Shown here piece after piece: positions 32,355-42,797 of a stretch of DNA of 64,000 bases (positions are counted from its first letter, which is position 1; the number at the start of each line of letters is the position of its first letter). The position numbers and the translations under genes were made by a program. Source of the DNA: Microcyclospora pomicola (Eukaryota; Ascomycota; Dothideomycetes; Capnodiales); the NCBI GenBank assembly GCA_002786065.1, contig NHNY01000020.1:365253-429252 (forward strand). Reading direction: 5' to 3'. Below the pieces are notes generated by a model. It was not told the DNA's origin and searched no databases. It saw only the letters and a list, made by a program, of their open reading frames with translations.

Positions 32355-33800
32355 CTACTCTCGAGCACGCTCGGAGTCTGCGACATCATTTCCTACGAAC
32401 ACCTCCCATCGCCGACCTCCCATATGTTCTCGAGCACGCCGGTGAAGAACAACCTTCTGGGCCACTTGTCGTAGCGCAGCTCGAGGACTATGAGTGGAAT
32501 CGATGCTTTCGTCAAAATTGCGATTGAGAAGATTGTTTGTGGCGATCTCGATTCCAGATGCTGTGCAGGTGGCTTTGTATCTAGCTGAACCGCTGGCCAC
32601 CCACTTGGCCGTGGCAATTGTCTTCATGCCGTGTGTGACATCGAGACGTCTATACCATGTGTCCTCTCCACCAGCAAAAGTGCGCATTGTGAAATGCTGG
32701 CGAACTCCTTCCGCGTACTTGACTTGTCTGTAAGACTTCCATACAGGCATGCGTCTTGTAGGCAATTGAGCATTATCGAGATCCCTCTTATCCTTGACAT
32801 GTTCAAGACTGCCAGTACCCACAGAGAGCATGACAGCAGGATCTCTTGCTTTGCCATTATAGAGCGAATGGAATTCGGACAGCGCGGCAGCGGAGGGGTT
32901 ATTTGCCCTTGTGCCGCCATCTTCATACCGTCGAGCACCTCCATGGTCGATCGTTCGTACTGACTTGGATCTAAAGGAGACCACTGTTACAGCGCGCAGG
33001 ATCTGGCTGATAGTCATGACGGCAGACCCTTCATTGTACCGTATTATCCAGTTAGGCGTACCTTCTGTGTAGTAGTTTGGGAAGGAACGCAGGAGCCGGG
33101 CTCCGTATGACCTGCCATTATCTGCGTTTATCAACAGACAACATGTCTGTGCCATTCGTGGCTCTTCAGTGTTCATTGGGGCTGGTGACTCCTCGTTTGG
33201 AAACTTCCAAGTAGCGTCCACGAACATTTCAGCCTGTCCAACTCTACGACGCAGCAGCTTCTCAATCCATGCTTCTACTGTTTCGTGGTGCTTCTTAGCG
33301 CTGTAGGGGATGAATGAAAGAAGCGGTCGATTGGACATGGTGTCGGTGATCTCGACGAAGCTTTCGATAGCCTCATCGATATTCATCCGAAGACGCCCGA
33401 GGAATATGGCGATCAGCCCGCCGCTTGATGTGCCGTAGAAATAGTCAAAATAGTGGCAAGGCAACAGATCTTTCTCTGCTGGGACTTGTCTTGATTGATG
33501 CTGAGACCGTGTTATCCATGGACGGTCAAATTCTGCAAATCCGTCCGCTTCATCGTCATCTTCGTCGGCCATGCGGCATTCCCACATCCAGATCTCGTGC
33601 ATTAGAGCCTTGATGATAAGTAGGCTCGAGTACGACCTGGCACCCCCACCGTCAAGTGTCATGTAAGCTGGCGACCACGGGTCGTCTACCGTGCGTGCCC
33701 AGGTAAGCGCAGTCTCATCAGCTTTTTGCCTCGATGTCGATGAAAACCGAGCATCCTCTCGATTCGCCGCATCAGCGGAAGGGGTGAATGCGGCTGTCAT
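32355..33800 (-). CDS. Patatin-like phospholipase
   Basis: Single exon, 481 residues. The oxyanion-hole motif is LDGGGARSYSS (Gly51-Gly53 and Arg55), the nucleophile elbow is YGTSSGGLI with Ser125 in GxSxG, and the catalytic Asp294 is in YEDGGTRANNP (DGG). This is the complete Ser-Asp dyad of the patatin family. The 70-residue gap between oxyanion hole and elbow contains an acidic insert (ADEDDDEADGFAEF). No signal peptide or membrane segment is seen, so it is cytosolic. Patatin domains hydrolyse acyl chains of phospholipids. In fungi they are often fused to NB-ARC or NACHT modules as the executioner of regulated cell death (for example PLP-1 of Neurospora). Here the domain stands alone but is tail to tail with a STAND gene. 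A general lipid-metabolism role is the alternative. Confidence 0.88.
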   Translation of the reverse strand: MTAAFTPSADAANREDARFSSTSRQKADETALTWARTVDDPWSPAYMTLDGGGARSYSSLLIIKALMHEIWMWECRMADEDDDEADGFAEFDRPWITRSQHQSRQVPAEKDLLPCHYFDYFYGTSSGGLIAIFLGRLRMNIDEAIESFVEITDTMSNRPLLSFIPYSAKKHHETVEAWIEKLLRRRVGQAEMFVDATWKFPNEESPAPMNTEEPRMAQTCCLLINADNGRSYGARLLRSFPNYYTEGTPNWIIRYNEGSAVMTISQILRAVTVVSFRSKSVRTIDHGGARRYEDGGTRANNPSAAALSEFHSLYNGKARDPAVMLSVGTGSLEHVKDKRDLDNAQLPTRRMPVWKSYRQVKYAEGVRQHFTMRTFAGGEDTWYRRLDVTHGMKTIATAKWVASGSARYKATCTASGIEIATNNLLNRNFDESIDSTHSPRAALRQVAQKVVLHRRAREHMGGRRWEVFVGNDVADSERARE

Positions 33801-34268
33801 GATAGTCTGGAAGGGCAGTGTTCACTCGTCCACAACGTACACATTGACCACCGCCATAAACACTTACGACAAGAGTTACGAGACACAAGTTAAGGTCGGA
33901 GATAGGAGTATGGCCTTGCACAACTGCGGGAGCATGTACATGATCGCCAATTCACATCTCAAGTACTCGTACAAGGGCTCATCAGCCCAAGAGAGTAACG
34001 TTCGTTAGTGACAAGTCGTTGCTGGGATCTTGACGACGAAAACCAAATACACGTAGTATATTCAAACCTGCAGACAATGAGATGCGGTGCAGTAGCCTCG
34101 AGCTCGAGATTCCGCCGCCGTCAGGACTCCAGCCTCAGCCTGTCTGCTCCTTAGCATCCCACCAACCGCACGTTTGGTGGGGCGCGCACCACACTCTCGT
34201 TTTCAAGAGATCTAACGTGTGGGGGCCAAACACCACACGGCCAAGTCGCACACACGTGAGAACCACAA
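33801..34268. promoter_or_regulatory. Divergent intergenic region, patatin/prefoldin 3
   Basis: 468 bp between two start codons on opposite strands; both promoters must be here. No individual element is clear enough to name. Confidence 0.4.
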
Positions 34269-35261
34269 ATGGCGGAAGTTGATAAGGCCAGGTGAGTTGG
34301 CGACAGGTCTTGACTTTGTCTATCACTGCGATCGCAGTAGCTGAACAGTAGACTACCAGCAATGGTCAGGTCAGCAAGGACGCGCCAACAAATCCGCGAG
34401 GCATACCATATGCCCCCTTCGTAAAGGTCGAGGACTATGTCACCACCCGCGCCGATGTCGAGAGTGCCCTCAAGAAGTTCCAGGAGATGATCTCGTACGT
34501 CTATTTCGTTGGGCGTCGTTTCCTGAATGGACGATCTGGCTATTCTTCGCCTTGGGCAATCCCCTCCTGACGGTGCTCCTGGCGCAGCAAATACCAATTC
34601 ATGGAAGTCAACACCCAACGACGCGCCGCGGGTCTCAAGGACAAGATCCCCGACATGCAGAAGACTCTCGACACCGTCCGCTTCCTCGCGACTCGTTCGG
34701 TAACGTCTTGACCTCTCCTCCAGTTGATAGAGAAGCAATCGCTGACGTCGAATGCTTCGTGTCGCAGGACGATGCTGAGCCCCTCGAGGCCACCTTCGAG
34801 CTGAACGACACGCTGTACGCGAAAGCCAGCGTGGCGAAAACTGAAGAAGTATACCTGTGGCTTGGAGTATGTTCTCTCCCTTTCCCCTCTGCAGCGACGA
34901 CGCATCCGTCCACTGACATCTCCTCCTCATCTCAGGCCAATGTCATGCTTGCCTACCCCATGGGCGAAGCCGAAACTCTTCTCTCCGACAAACTCGGCGC
35001 AGCACAGTCTTCGCTCGCGAACTGCGAGGAGGATCTCGAGTTTTTGCGGGAACAAATCACGGTAAGCATCAACCTCATGGAGTCTTCATGTCAATGACTT
35101 CCTCCTTGTGGGGTACAGTCTAGCTAACGCATATTCACGTGAAGACTATGGAGGTGGCGACTGCGCGAGTCTACAACTGGGACGTCGGCCAGCGGCGGAA
35201 GGAACGAGGCGAAGAAGACGGCCAAGCAGGCGACGGTGACTCTGTTCGGCCAGATGGATGA
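34269..35261 (+). CDS. PAC10: Prefoldin subunit 3 (Pac10/VBP1 family)
   Basis: Six exons, 34269-34291, 34375-34494, 34588-34699, 34768-34866, 34936-35061 and 35145-35261, sum to 597 nt and 198 residues, the expected length. The conserved N-terminal coil includes NPRGIPYAPFVKVEDYV, then YQFMEVNTQRRAAGLKDKIP. The beta-hairpin region reads EATFELNDTLYAKASV, followed by VYLWLGANVMLAYPMGEAET. The second coil is EDLEFLREQITTMEVATARV, then YNWDVGQRR. Prefoldin is a hexamer that hands nascent actin and tubulin to the TRiC chaperonin, whose eta subunit is also in this window. The first exon is 23 nt. The intron count for under 1 kb is high but typical of Dothideomycetes for conserved housekeeping genes. 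The gene is intact; only the exact donor after exon 3 (between Ser and Asp) could shift by a base or two. Confidence 0.92.
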
Positions 35262-36224
35262 TGGAAGTCAAAGCTGTGGTTTTCATTGCTTCGTAGTGGA
35301 GAATGATGGTCATAATGGAGCAAACTCATTCTACGAAGCTAGGATATGCTTGATATCAACGACTGTTCTCTCTTCAGCAGTATTTCGAGTGTGACCTCCA
35401 TCTCCGGGTTGATACCCAATCTAAGTGTTGAGTTCGCATATAGGGTTCTCCGCCCATGTGAGACTAAGCACATGCACCACTAATGATGTGACATGTAAGT
35501 CACGCAGTCTGATTTCAACATTTTCATATTTTGAAACAAGCAATGAATTATTGTATATGCGGAAGGATCGGACTTTCTCTCAAGAGAGTGTTACTACATA
35601 AACCAGAGTCGACATGATGTGTTGTTTTGCAACCCTCCAACCATATCCCCCCTTGTCGCTCCCTTTTTAGGAGAACTTTCTATCTTGTGTGTTGTTTGAC
35701 CAACATCCCCAGAATAAACATCAGAACCCGAACAATCAAGAAGCAAAAAGCGCTGCGCTGCCCCGTGTAAACAAGAAGTGAGAAGCGAGAAATCACATAT
35801 CCAAGCAATGCTAATATCAAAACAGAACAAGACCCAAATGATGTGGAGAACATGCCATGCCAGCTTTCCCCTGCGTCAGGGTTTTCATGACGCCTCCCAA
35901 AGATTAAAAGTATGTGAGTCGATAAAGACTTTTAGTAGCATGATCCAGCTACGAATGGGGCATGAGAAAAGGTCGCGGATCCAGACCGGCCAAGGTAGGA
36001 TCTCTCCCAGATCTCGTGACACCCAATCAGGAGCGGAAATGCTGCGGAGTCATGTCGTTCGTGTCTAACGTGCTCACGCCGGAGTATCGCAAGCCGCTAC
36101 GGATCATCCTCAGCCCAAGGAGACCGTAGCAGCTCGACGATGCGAGCGGGGCGACAGCGTTACGAAATGGGGGTATCGGCAGAAAAGGACAGGCGAGGAA
36201 AGCAGATGCAAAAGCTGGCGTCGT
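35262..36224. other. Intergenic between prefoldin 3 and PKS 3' ends
   Basis: 963 bp between convergent genes, holding both 3' UTRs. Local composition is slightly richer in A/T than the flanks, as expected for terminators. No gene is seen. Confidence 0.5.
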
Positions 36225-39200
36225 TCACGGATTCCACTTCATTCCCTCGCGGATCAGGTTGCCAAGATCCGCAGCGTGGGGTTCCTTCATCATGCTAAAG
36301 TGGTGGCCGCCCATGACGCCGAACTTCATGTTCTCGGAGCCGCAAAGCTGTGCCCAACCATTGTCGGAGAAGTCGGTGCGGTGGTTGAGCAGCCACTTCA
36401 TGGGAGCCGGGTCCTCCTCCTCAGCGGGTGGGGGGCGGGGGTCACCAGGGTTACCGGCTACACCTTCACGACACCAGATGGCGTAGGTTGGGATCGGTCG
36501 AAGAGATGGCTTCGGGTCGTAATCTGATAGTGAGCGGATGGCGGCGGAGAAATGCGGGAGCAGCCACTTGGGAGTCTTGGAGGGGTCGCCTGTGCCGAGA
36601 AGACCAATCTCGTTAAAGAAGACGTGCAGGCGAACAGGAAGTGGGTCAAGGTTGACGGGGCATGGAGAGTCGAGAAGGAGGAGCTTGGACACGGTCTCGC
36701 CGGCAGCCAGAAGAGCCTGGGCGACGGCGTAGGCGATCACACCACCAGCAGACCAACCACCAAGGCTGTATGGGCCCTTTGGTTGACGGCGCTTGATCTC
36801 GGCAAGGTAGAGAAGAGATACAACCTCAATTCCACACTCCCACTTCGCTGGATCCTTCATGAACGGGCAGTTGAGTCCGTAGCAGGCAGTATCGGGACCG
36901 ATGTTGGGAATGCTGACGTAGCTGGTTGCCGAACCGGAGCCATCAGGAAGGAAGAATATTTTCTTGGAGGCGGTCTTAGCGTTGCCTTGGAGCAGGACGG
37001 AAGTCGCAGGCGGGTAGGACGAGATGTCGGTCTTGTTGAGCGCCGTCAACCTAGCGCTGACCTCGTTCATGTCAGTCTTCTTGAACTCAGCCTTGGGTGC
37101 GGAAGTGGGAGCAGCAGCCTTTGGCGCAGAGGCTTTCGGCTTTGGGCGCATACCGAGGGCATCCTCAATATCCCGGATGGTGGGGTTGGTGGTCAAGAAC
37201 GTGGACGGGAGATCCACGCCAGTCTTTTCACGGAGCTCACCGAGGATAGTCAAGCTCATGAGCGAGTCCATGCCCATCTCAGCAAGGTCGGCATCATCGG
37301 TGACCTCAGAGATATCTACACCCATCTCTTGGGCGACGATGTGACGCGCGAGGCTGACATCGCCAATCTCTGGGAGGCTTTCCTGGGTAGGGGAATCCTT
37401 TCCGGCATCGCTTGGTGCTGCGCTGGGTGCGGAGCTTGCGGGTGTCGAGAGCTGATCCTGAGGAGTGGCAAGGTCTGTTGCGGGGATGGAGTCTTCGTCA
37501 GAATCCTCCTCCTCGGCAGCACCTGATTGGCCGTCCAACTGTGCAAAGTACTTCTTCATGTCGCCAACAGTTGGGTAGTCAGTGAAGAGAGAGGAGCTGA
37601 TCTCCATCTCGAGCTCCTCACGGAAGATAGCAGAGATTGTGAGTGAAAGAAGAGAGTCAACACCTAGGTTCTCGAAGTGAGCATCGTCGACCAACTCCAG
37701 CTCATCGACCTCAGTCTCCTTGGCGAGGATCTTCATGACTTTGCTGGTAAGACCGCCCGCTTGCTTCTTGGCAGCCGAGGCCTTCTTGGGAGCAGCCTTG
37801 GGTGCAGGGGCAGCTTTAACAATGGGTGCGGGAGTGAAGTTGACTGGGGTTGGTGGTGCGCGAACAGCTGGGCGAGCAGTCACAGGGGCTGCGGCAACCA
37901 CGGCAGGGCGCGACACAGCCCTTGGCGCAGAGACAGGTGCAGGGGCGAAGGTGGCAGCGCTCTTGTTTGGTGGCAAGAAAGTGTTGAGGACACGACGTGG
38001 GATCTGCTGGAACTTGATGCCTTCACAGACAGCAATGATGTTATCACCCTCCATGATGTAGACATCACCCTTCGAAATGTTGCCAGGTTGAGGCTGCATA
38101 CGGACGTAGTTCTTAAGCTTCATGCCAGCGACAAGAGGCTTGGAGAACTTCATGGCGCCCCAGCCGTGCGAGACGTAGACGTTCTGCTCAGAGTCAAGGA
38201 GATCCGATGCGTTGACAATGAAACCAGAAATGTGGCAAGCACCGTCAATGTGGTAAGGAGTGCAGTAGAAGTCACCGTCCTCTGGCGTGGTTGGGAAGTC
38301 GAGGGTGGCGGATGCTTCGGTGTTGGCACCATCGAGAACAACCTCAGCCATGGCACGGTACTTGTCGTTGTAGTTCACCAAGGCCTTAAACAGCTTGTAG
38401 GCCATGCCTCGCTGGACCTTGTGGGCAGCGCCGGTGTTGCTCTTGGAGTTGAGGATCTCCATTTGAGCCTTGACCATGTAGTTGTAACGTGACCATTCCT
38501 CGGCCCAAGCAGCCTTGTCCTCGTATCGGACGATGCAGTGAGCGTGATCTTGGATTTTCTTGCCGTCTGGCTGGACGCTGCGGAAATTGAGCTTCAAAAT
38601 GCCAGTGTCGAGGTTGGCCACGGCCTCCATCTCGACGTGCTGACCCTGCGGCGGCTGAGGGATCTGGGCAATGAGAGGCTTGGGGACCTCCATGTTGCAG
38701 ACGTTGTAGCCAGGAACCTCGGTGCCTGGGCGCATCTCCTTGTAGATGTAGTCGGCCACGGTGCAAGCCATGTCGGCGTACAAGGACGATGGGCAGAGAG
38801 CAGCGTTGTTGACCATGTGGCCACAGACGATCGGGTAGAGCTTGCTGTCTGCAAGACTGCTGCGAATGACGACCTTGGCGTTGTTGCCATCGTATTCCTC
38901 GGATACAACTCTCTGGCAAGATGTGGAGAGGCGCTTGGCGGGTGCCTCGATAGCAGGTGCGGCAGCGACAGCGGCGCCCTCTCTCTCCACAATCTTCTCG
39001 ATGACCTTTGGTGCCTCACCCTTGGTCAGAGTCCAGTCGTTGGTGTAGTCGAGCCAATACTTCTTGTTGTCGAAGCTGTAAGTTGGCAGCTCGAGCAGCT
39101 CCTGAGCGTTGTTGAACTCGCGGTGGTACTCGTCGAAGTTGATGTACACACCAGCGGCGGATAGAGCGCACAAGCTGGTGGCAATTGTCTTCCAGGCGTC

Positions 39201-42200
39201 CTCTCCACGACGGAGGGATGGCGCAGTCACGGTGGTGCCGACAGATGCCTTCACCATGCCAGAGCAGACGGGGTGGGCGCCAACCTCGAGCCAGGCAGTC
39301 TTCTCATCAAAGACCTTCTCCTTCTGTGCGGTGGTAAGAGCAGTCCAGAAGTTGACAGTCTCGCGAGCGTGACGAGCAAGGTAGTCAGGGTTGATGATAC
39401 CAGCTTCACGGATGATCTCGCCCTCAAGAGGAGACAAGACAGGTACAGAAGGCTTGTTGAACGTGACGGACGACGCAATGGCCTTGAATTGATCGAGGAT
39501 GGGGTCGACCTGGGCAGAGTGGAAGGCGAATGGCACGTTCAGCTTGGTGGCCTTGAAGTTCTTTTGGGTCAAGGTCTCGTTGGCAGCGCCAACGATCTCG
39601 CCGCTGCCACAGAGAACAGTCTCCTCTGGGCCGTTGATGCAGGCGATCTCGGTCATCTTGCTGCCCAGGGCAGTGCGGATAGCCTCAGCGCTACCCTTGA
39701 CGGCAAGCATGCCGTGTGTGTGAGGAGTGCAGTCACGGACAAGAAGCTCAGCACGGCGACCGACGAGGAGAACCATGTCAGAGGCTGAGATAACGCCAGC
39801 AACGTGGAGTGCGGCGTACTCGCCCAAGCTGTGGCCGATAACAGCAGTGGGAGTGACGCCCCAAGATGCCCACATGCGGGCAAGAGCAACCTGGATACAA
39901 GCCATGCCGAGCTGAACCTTGACAGGAGACAGAGTCTGCACATCGGTACCATCAAGCAGCTCCAAGAATGAAGGCAAACCCTGGATGCGAGCCAGACCGT
40001 CAAGCTGGTCAATGTCGTCACGGAACGACTTCAAGTCTTGGTAAAGCTTCTGGCCGAGACCAGTGTACTGCGAGCCTTGGCCAGTGAAGCAGAAGGCAAC
40101 CTTGGTGGAAACCATAGCAACTGGGCTGTAAGACTCCTTGACTTGAGCCTCGAGCGCGGCGCTGGCCTTGCTGATTTGATCAAGTGGGAAGCAGACACGG
40201 TAGTTGTGCTGGATGCGACGGGCAGTGGTTGTGTAGGACAGAGAAGTGAGGGTAGTCTCTGGGTTTGCTGCAAGGTACTGCTGGATGTTGGCGATGTTAC
40301 GCTTGAGCGAAGCGATGGAGCGGGCAGTCACAGTGATAGGGACAGTGCTACGAGGATCGACCACGGTAGGAGCCTCACGAAGGGGACCGTCTTCCATAAG
40401 CAGGGCAGTGTTACCACCAGCAGCAGAGAAGTTGTTCAGGAAGACCTTGCGCTTCTTCGCACCGTCACGGGGCCATGCCACTTCCTTAACCGGAATGTTG
40501 ACGCAGCGATCCTTCAAGTCAGCAGGGAAAGTCTTGTTGATCTCGCCCTTGATACCAACGTTGGCCGGGATCTTGTTGTGCTTCATCATCAGCAAGACCT
40601 TGGACACCGAGTTCAGACCGGATGCAGCCTCAGCGTGACCAATGTTGGCCTTGATGGCACCAAGATGCACAGGCTGCTCAGCTCGGCGCTGGCGGTGGCG
40701 GGGAGCGAAGACGTTCGTGACCGAAGTCATCTCAATTCCGTCACCGGCCTGAGTACCGGTACCGTGCATCTCCACGTAGCTGATCTCGTGGGCGTCAACA
40801 CCGGCATTGGCAAGGACCTTCTTGTACAAGAATTCCTGCGCGCCAGCGTGCGGGTGAGTGATGGAGACGGCCTCGGCAGAGTGGTTGGTAGCAGCGCCGA
40901 GAATGCAGCCAAGGATGTTGTCCTTGTCAGCGATGGCATCTTCGTAGCGCTTCAAGATGACGGTACCGCAAGAGTCACCACGGCAGTAACCATCGGCATT
41001 GTTGTCGTAGGTCTTGCAAGAACCAGTCTTGGACAAGAACTGACCCTTGGACAAACCAGAGAAAATGTCGGGGTTGGTCAACACGTTGAGACCACCAGCG
41101 CAGGCGGTGTCGCAGTCACCAGCCCACAGCGAAGTGCAGGCAAGCTGGATGGCCGCGAGCGACGAAGAACAAGCGGTGTCGACCGAGTAAGATGGACCGG
41201 AGAACTTAAAATAGTAGTTAATGCGTCCAGGCGCGAAAGCACGCACACCACCAGTAATGTAGTAAGTGTCCACATTCTGAGCGGCGTTGATTTCACGCCA
41301 ATCATCGGAAGTCTGACCATAGAAAGTACCAATGCGGTGAAGCTTAGTGGACGGAGTGCGGTTTGGAACATAACCAGACATTTCCAGTGCTTCGTAAGCA
41401 GTCACCAACGCCAAACGTCCCATAGGGTCAGTCTGGGCAGCTTCACGGGGAGACATGTTGAAGAAACGCGGGTCGAAAAGACCCGGCTCATCGATGAAGC
41501 AACCGTATGGAGTGTGCGACTTGTTCTTGCCCTTTCCGGATGGATCGACGTGAGTGTCAGCGTCGAAACGATCAGCCGGGATTCTGCGGTGGACGTCCAG
41601 GCCCTTCATGAGAAGATCCCACAGTTTCTCCGTGTTTGCGGCGTTGGGGTAGCGACCAGCCAGACCAACAATGGCGATCTTGTCGTTCTGGGTGCGGCCG
41701 TTGGTAATCTCAGGCGCATCGGCCCACGAAGAGTGGTCGATAGCCTGAATTTCCGCTTGGCCGCCAGCCTTGAGGGCAGACACCAAGCTGTTTACGACGT
41801 TGCTTACACCAAGACCATAGATCTTGACACCGGCCTTCGACTTGTTTGTAGTCTGGGAAACAACCTCGTTGAGCAAGTGATCCCAGCGAACAGGCTTCTG
41901 GAGCATCTCGACCAAAGCAGCCTTGGTAAGCTCGAAAGTGTTCTCTGCAACAATCACCTTACCGGTGGCAGAGGAGTGCACCATCGAAGCTGGCTTGAGC
42001 TTCTTGAGGGTCTCCACAGTGCCCTCGAGAATGCGGTCAAGGTCGACCTCGCTGTAGAGATGCCCGGCGTGGTAAGGACCGAAGACAGGGATCGGTACAC
42101 GGTTACTCTTCGACAAGACTGGCGACTCCTCAAACAGACGCTTGAGGGTGGTCGGAGGACCAGAGATTGTGAGTGCCATGACCGAGACAGCAGAAATATA

Positions 42201-42797
42201 AGCCTGGCTGCTCTGGGGTATGCCCTTCTCTTTGTGGAACGCAGCAAGAGCATCACGAGCAGCTTGCTCGCTCGTGCCTGATACGATCGAAGCCCAAGAG
42301 CTCTTCTCTTCGCCAACCTGGGACAGCGCAGTACGCACATTGTCCACCACGGCGCCGGAGCGGAATGCAATGCGGATGTAGTCGATGCCCAAAACGGTCA
42401 GCTCGTCCAAGGACTTGGCAGAAACAATGGCGGAAGCAGCGAGCATGCCCGTGCAGAGTCCAAGAGCGCGGGTGTTGTTGGTAGCGGGCAATTCGGAGGG
42501 GTTGTCGGAGAAGTAACCAATGTAGTGTCCGAGGTGAGCAATCGTCACCAAAGCGGACTCGAGCATCGGGACCTTGTCGCTGGTCTGGTAGTAGGCTTCG
42601 ATCAAGTCATTCACCGTGAGGAAATCGGGAATCATGTCCCGTTGGCTACGCGGGAGTAATCTGACTTCCTCTCGGAGGGCAACGGAGGCACGCTCAATGA
42701 ACTTGAGCACGAGAGCATTGTCCTTGCGGAGGACGATTCTGTGCAGCAATTGATGTTGCTCGGCGGTCTGATCGCCGAAAAGAAGGACGTTCGCCAT
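36225..42797 (-). CDS. PKS1: Non-reducing polyketide synthase for DHN melanin (T4HN synthase)
   Basis: One uninterrupted reading frame of 2,190 residues. Domain order: SAT (1-360; GLCTG, Cys115), KS (372-800; Cys543 in DTACSSS, His678 in HGTGTQAGDG, His721 in NIGHAEA), AT (900-1210; Ser990 in GHSLGEYA), product-template domain (1290-1610; His1327 in CGHMVN and Asp1518 in YHIDGACH), two ACPs (Ser1715 in LGVDSLLS and Ser1845 in MGMDSLMS) and a C-terminal thioesterase (Ser2016 in GGWSAGG, His about 2165 in GGHHFS). All catalytic residues are present. This SAT-KS-AT-PT-ACP-ACP-TE layout is that of the fungal synthases that condense acetyl and malonyl units to 1,3,6,8-tetrahydroxynaphthalene, the first step of DHN melanin. 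Linkage to a CMR1-type factor and a THN reductase supports that. Pro/Ala-rich linkers flank the ACPs. In KS, DPMGRL has Gly460 where related enzymes usually have Gln. The absence of any intron is somewhat unusual for this gene. Confidence 0.95.
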   Translation of the reverse strand: MANVLLFGDQTAEQHQLLHRIVLRKDNALVLKFIERASVALREEVRLLPRSQRDMIPDFLTVNDLIEAYYQTSDKVPMLESALVTIAHLGHYIGYFSDNPSELPATNNTRALGLCTGMLAASAIVSAKSLDELTVLGIDYIRIAFRSGAVVDNVRTALSQVGEEKSSWASIVSGTSEQAARDALAAFHKEKGIPQSSQAYISAVSVMALTISGPPTTLKRLFEESPVLSKSNRVPIPVFGPYHAGHLYSEVDLDRILEGTVETLKKLKPASMVHSSATGKVIVAENTFELTKAALVEMLQKPVRWDHLLNEVVSQTTNKSKAGVKIYGLGVSNVVNSLVSALKAGGQAEIQAIDHSSWADAPEITNGRTQNDKIAIVGLAGRYPNAANTEKLWDLLMKGLDVHRRIPADRFDADTHVDPSGKGKNKSHTPYGCFIDEPGLFDPRFFNMSPREAAQTDPMGRLALVTAYEALEMSGYVPNRTPSTKLHRIGTFYGQTSDDWREINAAQNVDTYYITGGVRAFAPGRINYYFKFSGPSYSVDTACSSSLAAIQLACTSLWAGDCDTACAGGLNVLTNPDIFSGLSKGQFLSKTGSCKTYDNNADGYCRGDSCGTVILKRYEDAIADKDNILGCILGAATNHSAEAVSITHPHAGAQEFLYKKVLANAGVDAHEISYVEMHGTGTQAGDGIEMTSVTNVFAPRHRQRRAEQPVHLGAIKANIGHAEAASGLNSVSKVLLMMKHNKIPANVGIKGEINKTFPADLKDRCVNIPVKEVAWPRDGAKKRKVFLNNFSAAGGNTALLMEDGPLREAPTVVDPRSTVPITVTARSIASLKRNIANIQQYLAANPETTLTSLSYTTTARRIQHNYRVCFPLDQISKASAALEAQVKESYSPVAMVSTKVAFCFTGQGSQYTGLGQKLYQDLKSFRDDIDQLDGLARIQGLPSFLELLDGTDVQTLSPVKVQLGMACIQVALARMWASWGVTPTAVIGHSLGEYAALHVAGVISASDMVLLVGRRAELLVRDCTPHTHGMLAVKGSAEAIRTALGSKMTEIACINGPEETVLCGSGEIVGAANETLTQKNFKATKLNVPFAFHSAQVDPILDQFKAIASSVTFNKPSVPVLSPLEGEIIREAGIINPDYLARHARETVNFWTALTTAQKEKVFDEKTAWLEVGAHPVCSGMVKASVGTTVTAPSLRRGEDAWKTIATSLCALSAAGVYINFDEYHREFNNAQELLELPTYSFDNKKYWLDYTNDWTLTKGEAPKVIEKIVEREGAAVAAAPAIEAPAKRLSTSCQRVVSEEYDGNNAKVVIRSSLADSKLYPIVCGHMVNNAALCPSSLYADMACTVADYIYKEMRPGTEVPGYNVCNMEVPKPLIAQIPQPPQGQHVEMEAVANLDTGILKLNFRSVQPDGKKIQDHAHCIVRYEDKAAWAEEWSRYNYMVKAQMEILNSKSNTGAAHKVQRGMAYKLFKALVNYNDKYRAMAEVVLDGANTEASATLDFPTTPEDGDFYCTPYHIDGACHISGFIVNASDLLDSEQNVYVSHGWGAMKFSKPLVAGMKLKNYVRMQPQPGNISKGDVYIMEGDNIIAVCEGIKFQQIPRRVLNTFLPPNKSAATFAPAPVSAPRAVSRPAVVAAAPVTARPAVRAPPTPVNFTPAPIVKAAPAPKAAPKKASAAKKQAGGLTSKVMKILAKETEVDELELVDDAHFENLGVDSLLSLTISAIFREELEMEISSSLFTDYPTVGDMKKYFAQLDGQSGAAEEEDSDEDSIPATDLATPQDQLSTPASSAPSAAPSDAGKDSPTQESLPEIGDVSLARHIVAQEMGVDISEVTDDADLAEMGMDSLMSLTILGELREKTGVDLPSTFLTTNPTIRDIEDALGMRPKPKASAPKAAAPTSAPKAEFKKTDMNEVSARLTALNKTDISSYPPATSVLLQGNAKTASKKIFFLPDGSGSATSYVSIPNIGPDTACYGLNCPFMKDPAKWECGIEVVSLLYLAEIKRRQPKGPYSLGGWSAGGVIAYAVAQALLAAGETVSKLLLLDSPCPVNLDPLPVRLHVFFNEIGLLGTGDPSKTPKWLLPHFSAAIRSLSDYDPKPSLRPIPTYAIWCREGVAGNPGDPRPPPAEEEDPAPMKWLLNHRTDFSDNGWAQLCGSENMKFGVMGGHHFSMMKEPHAADLGNLIREGMKWNP

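Noticed and set aside
37677-38492. Long plus-strand ORFs (up to 747 codons at 40038-42281) opposite the PKS
   Set aside because: They are antisense shadows caused by strong third-position bias in the PKS gene; the PKS domains on the minus strand explain the region fully.
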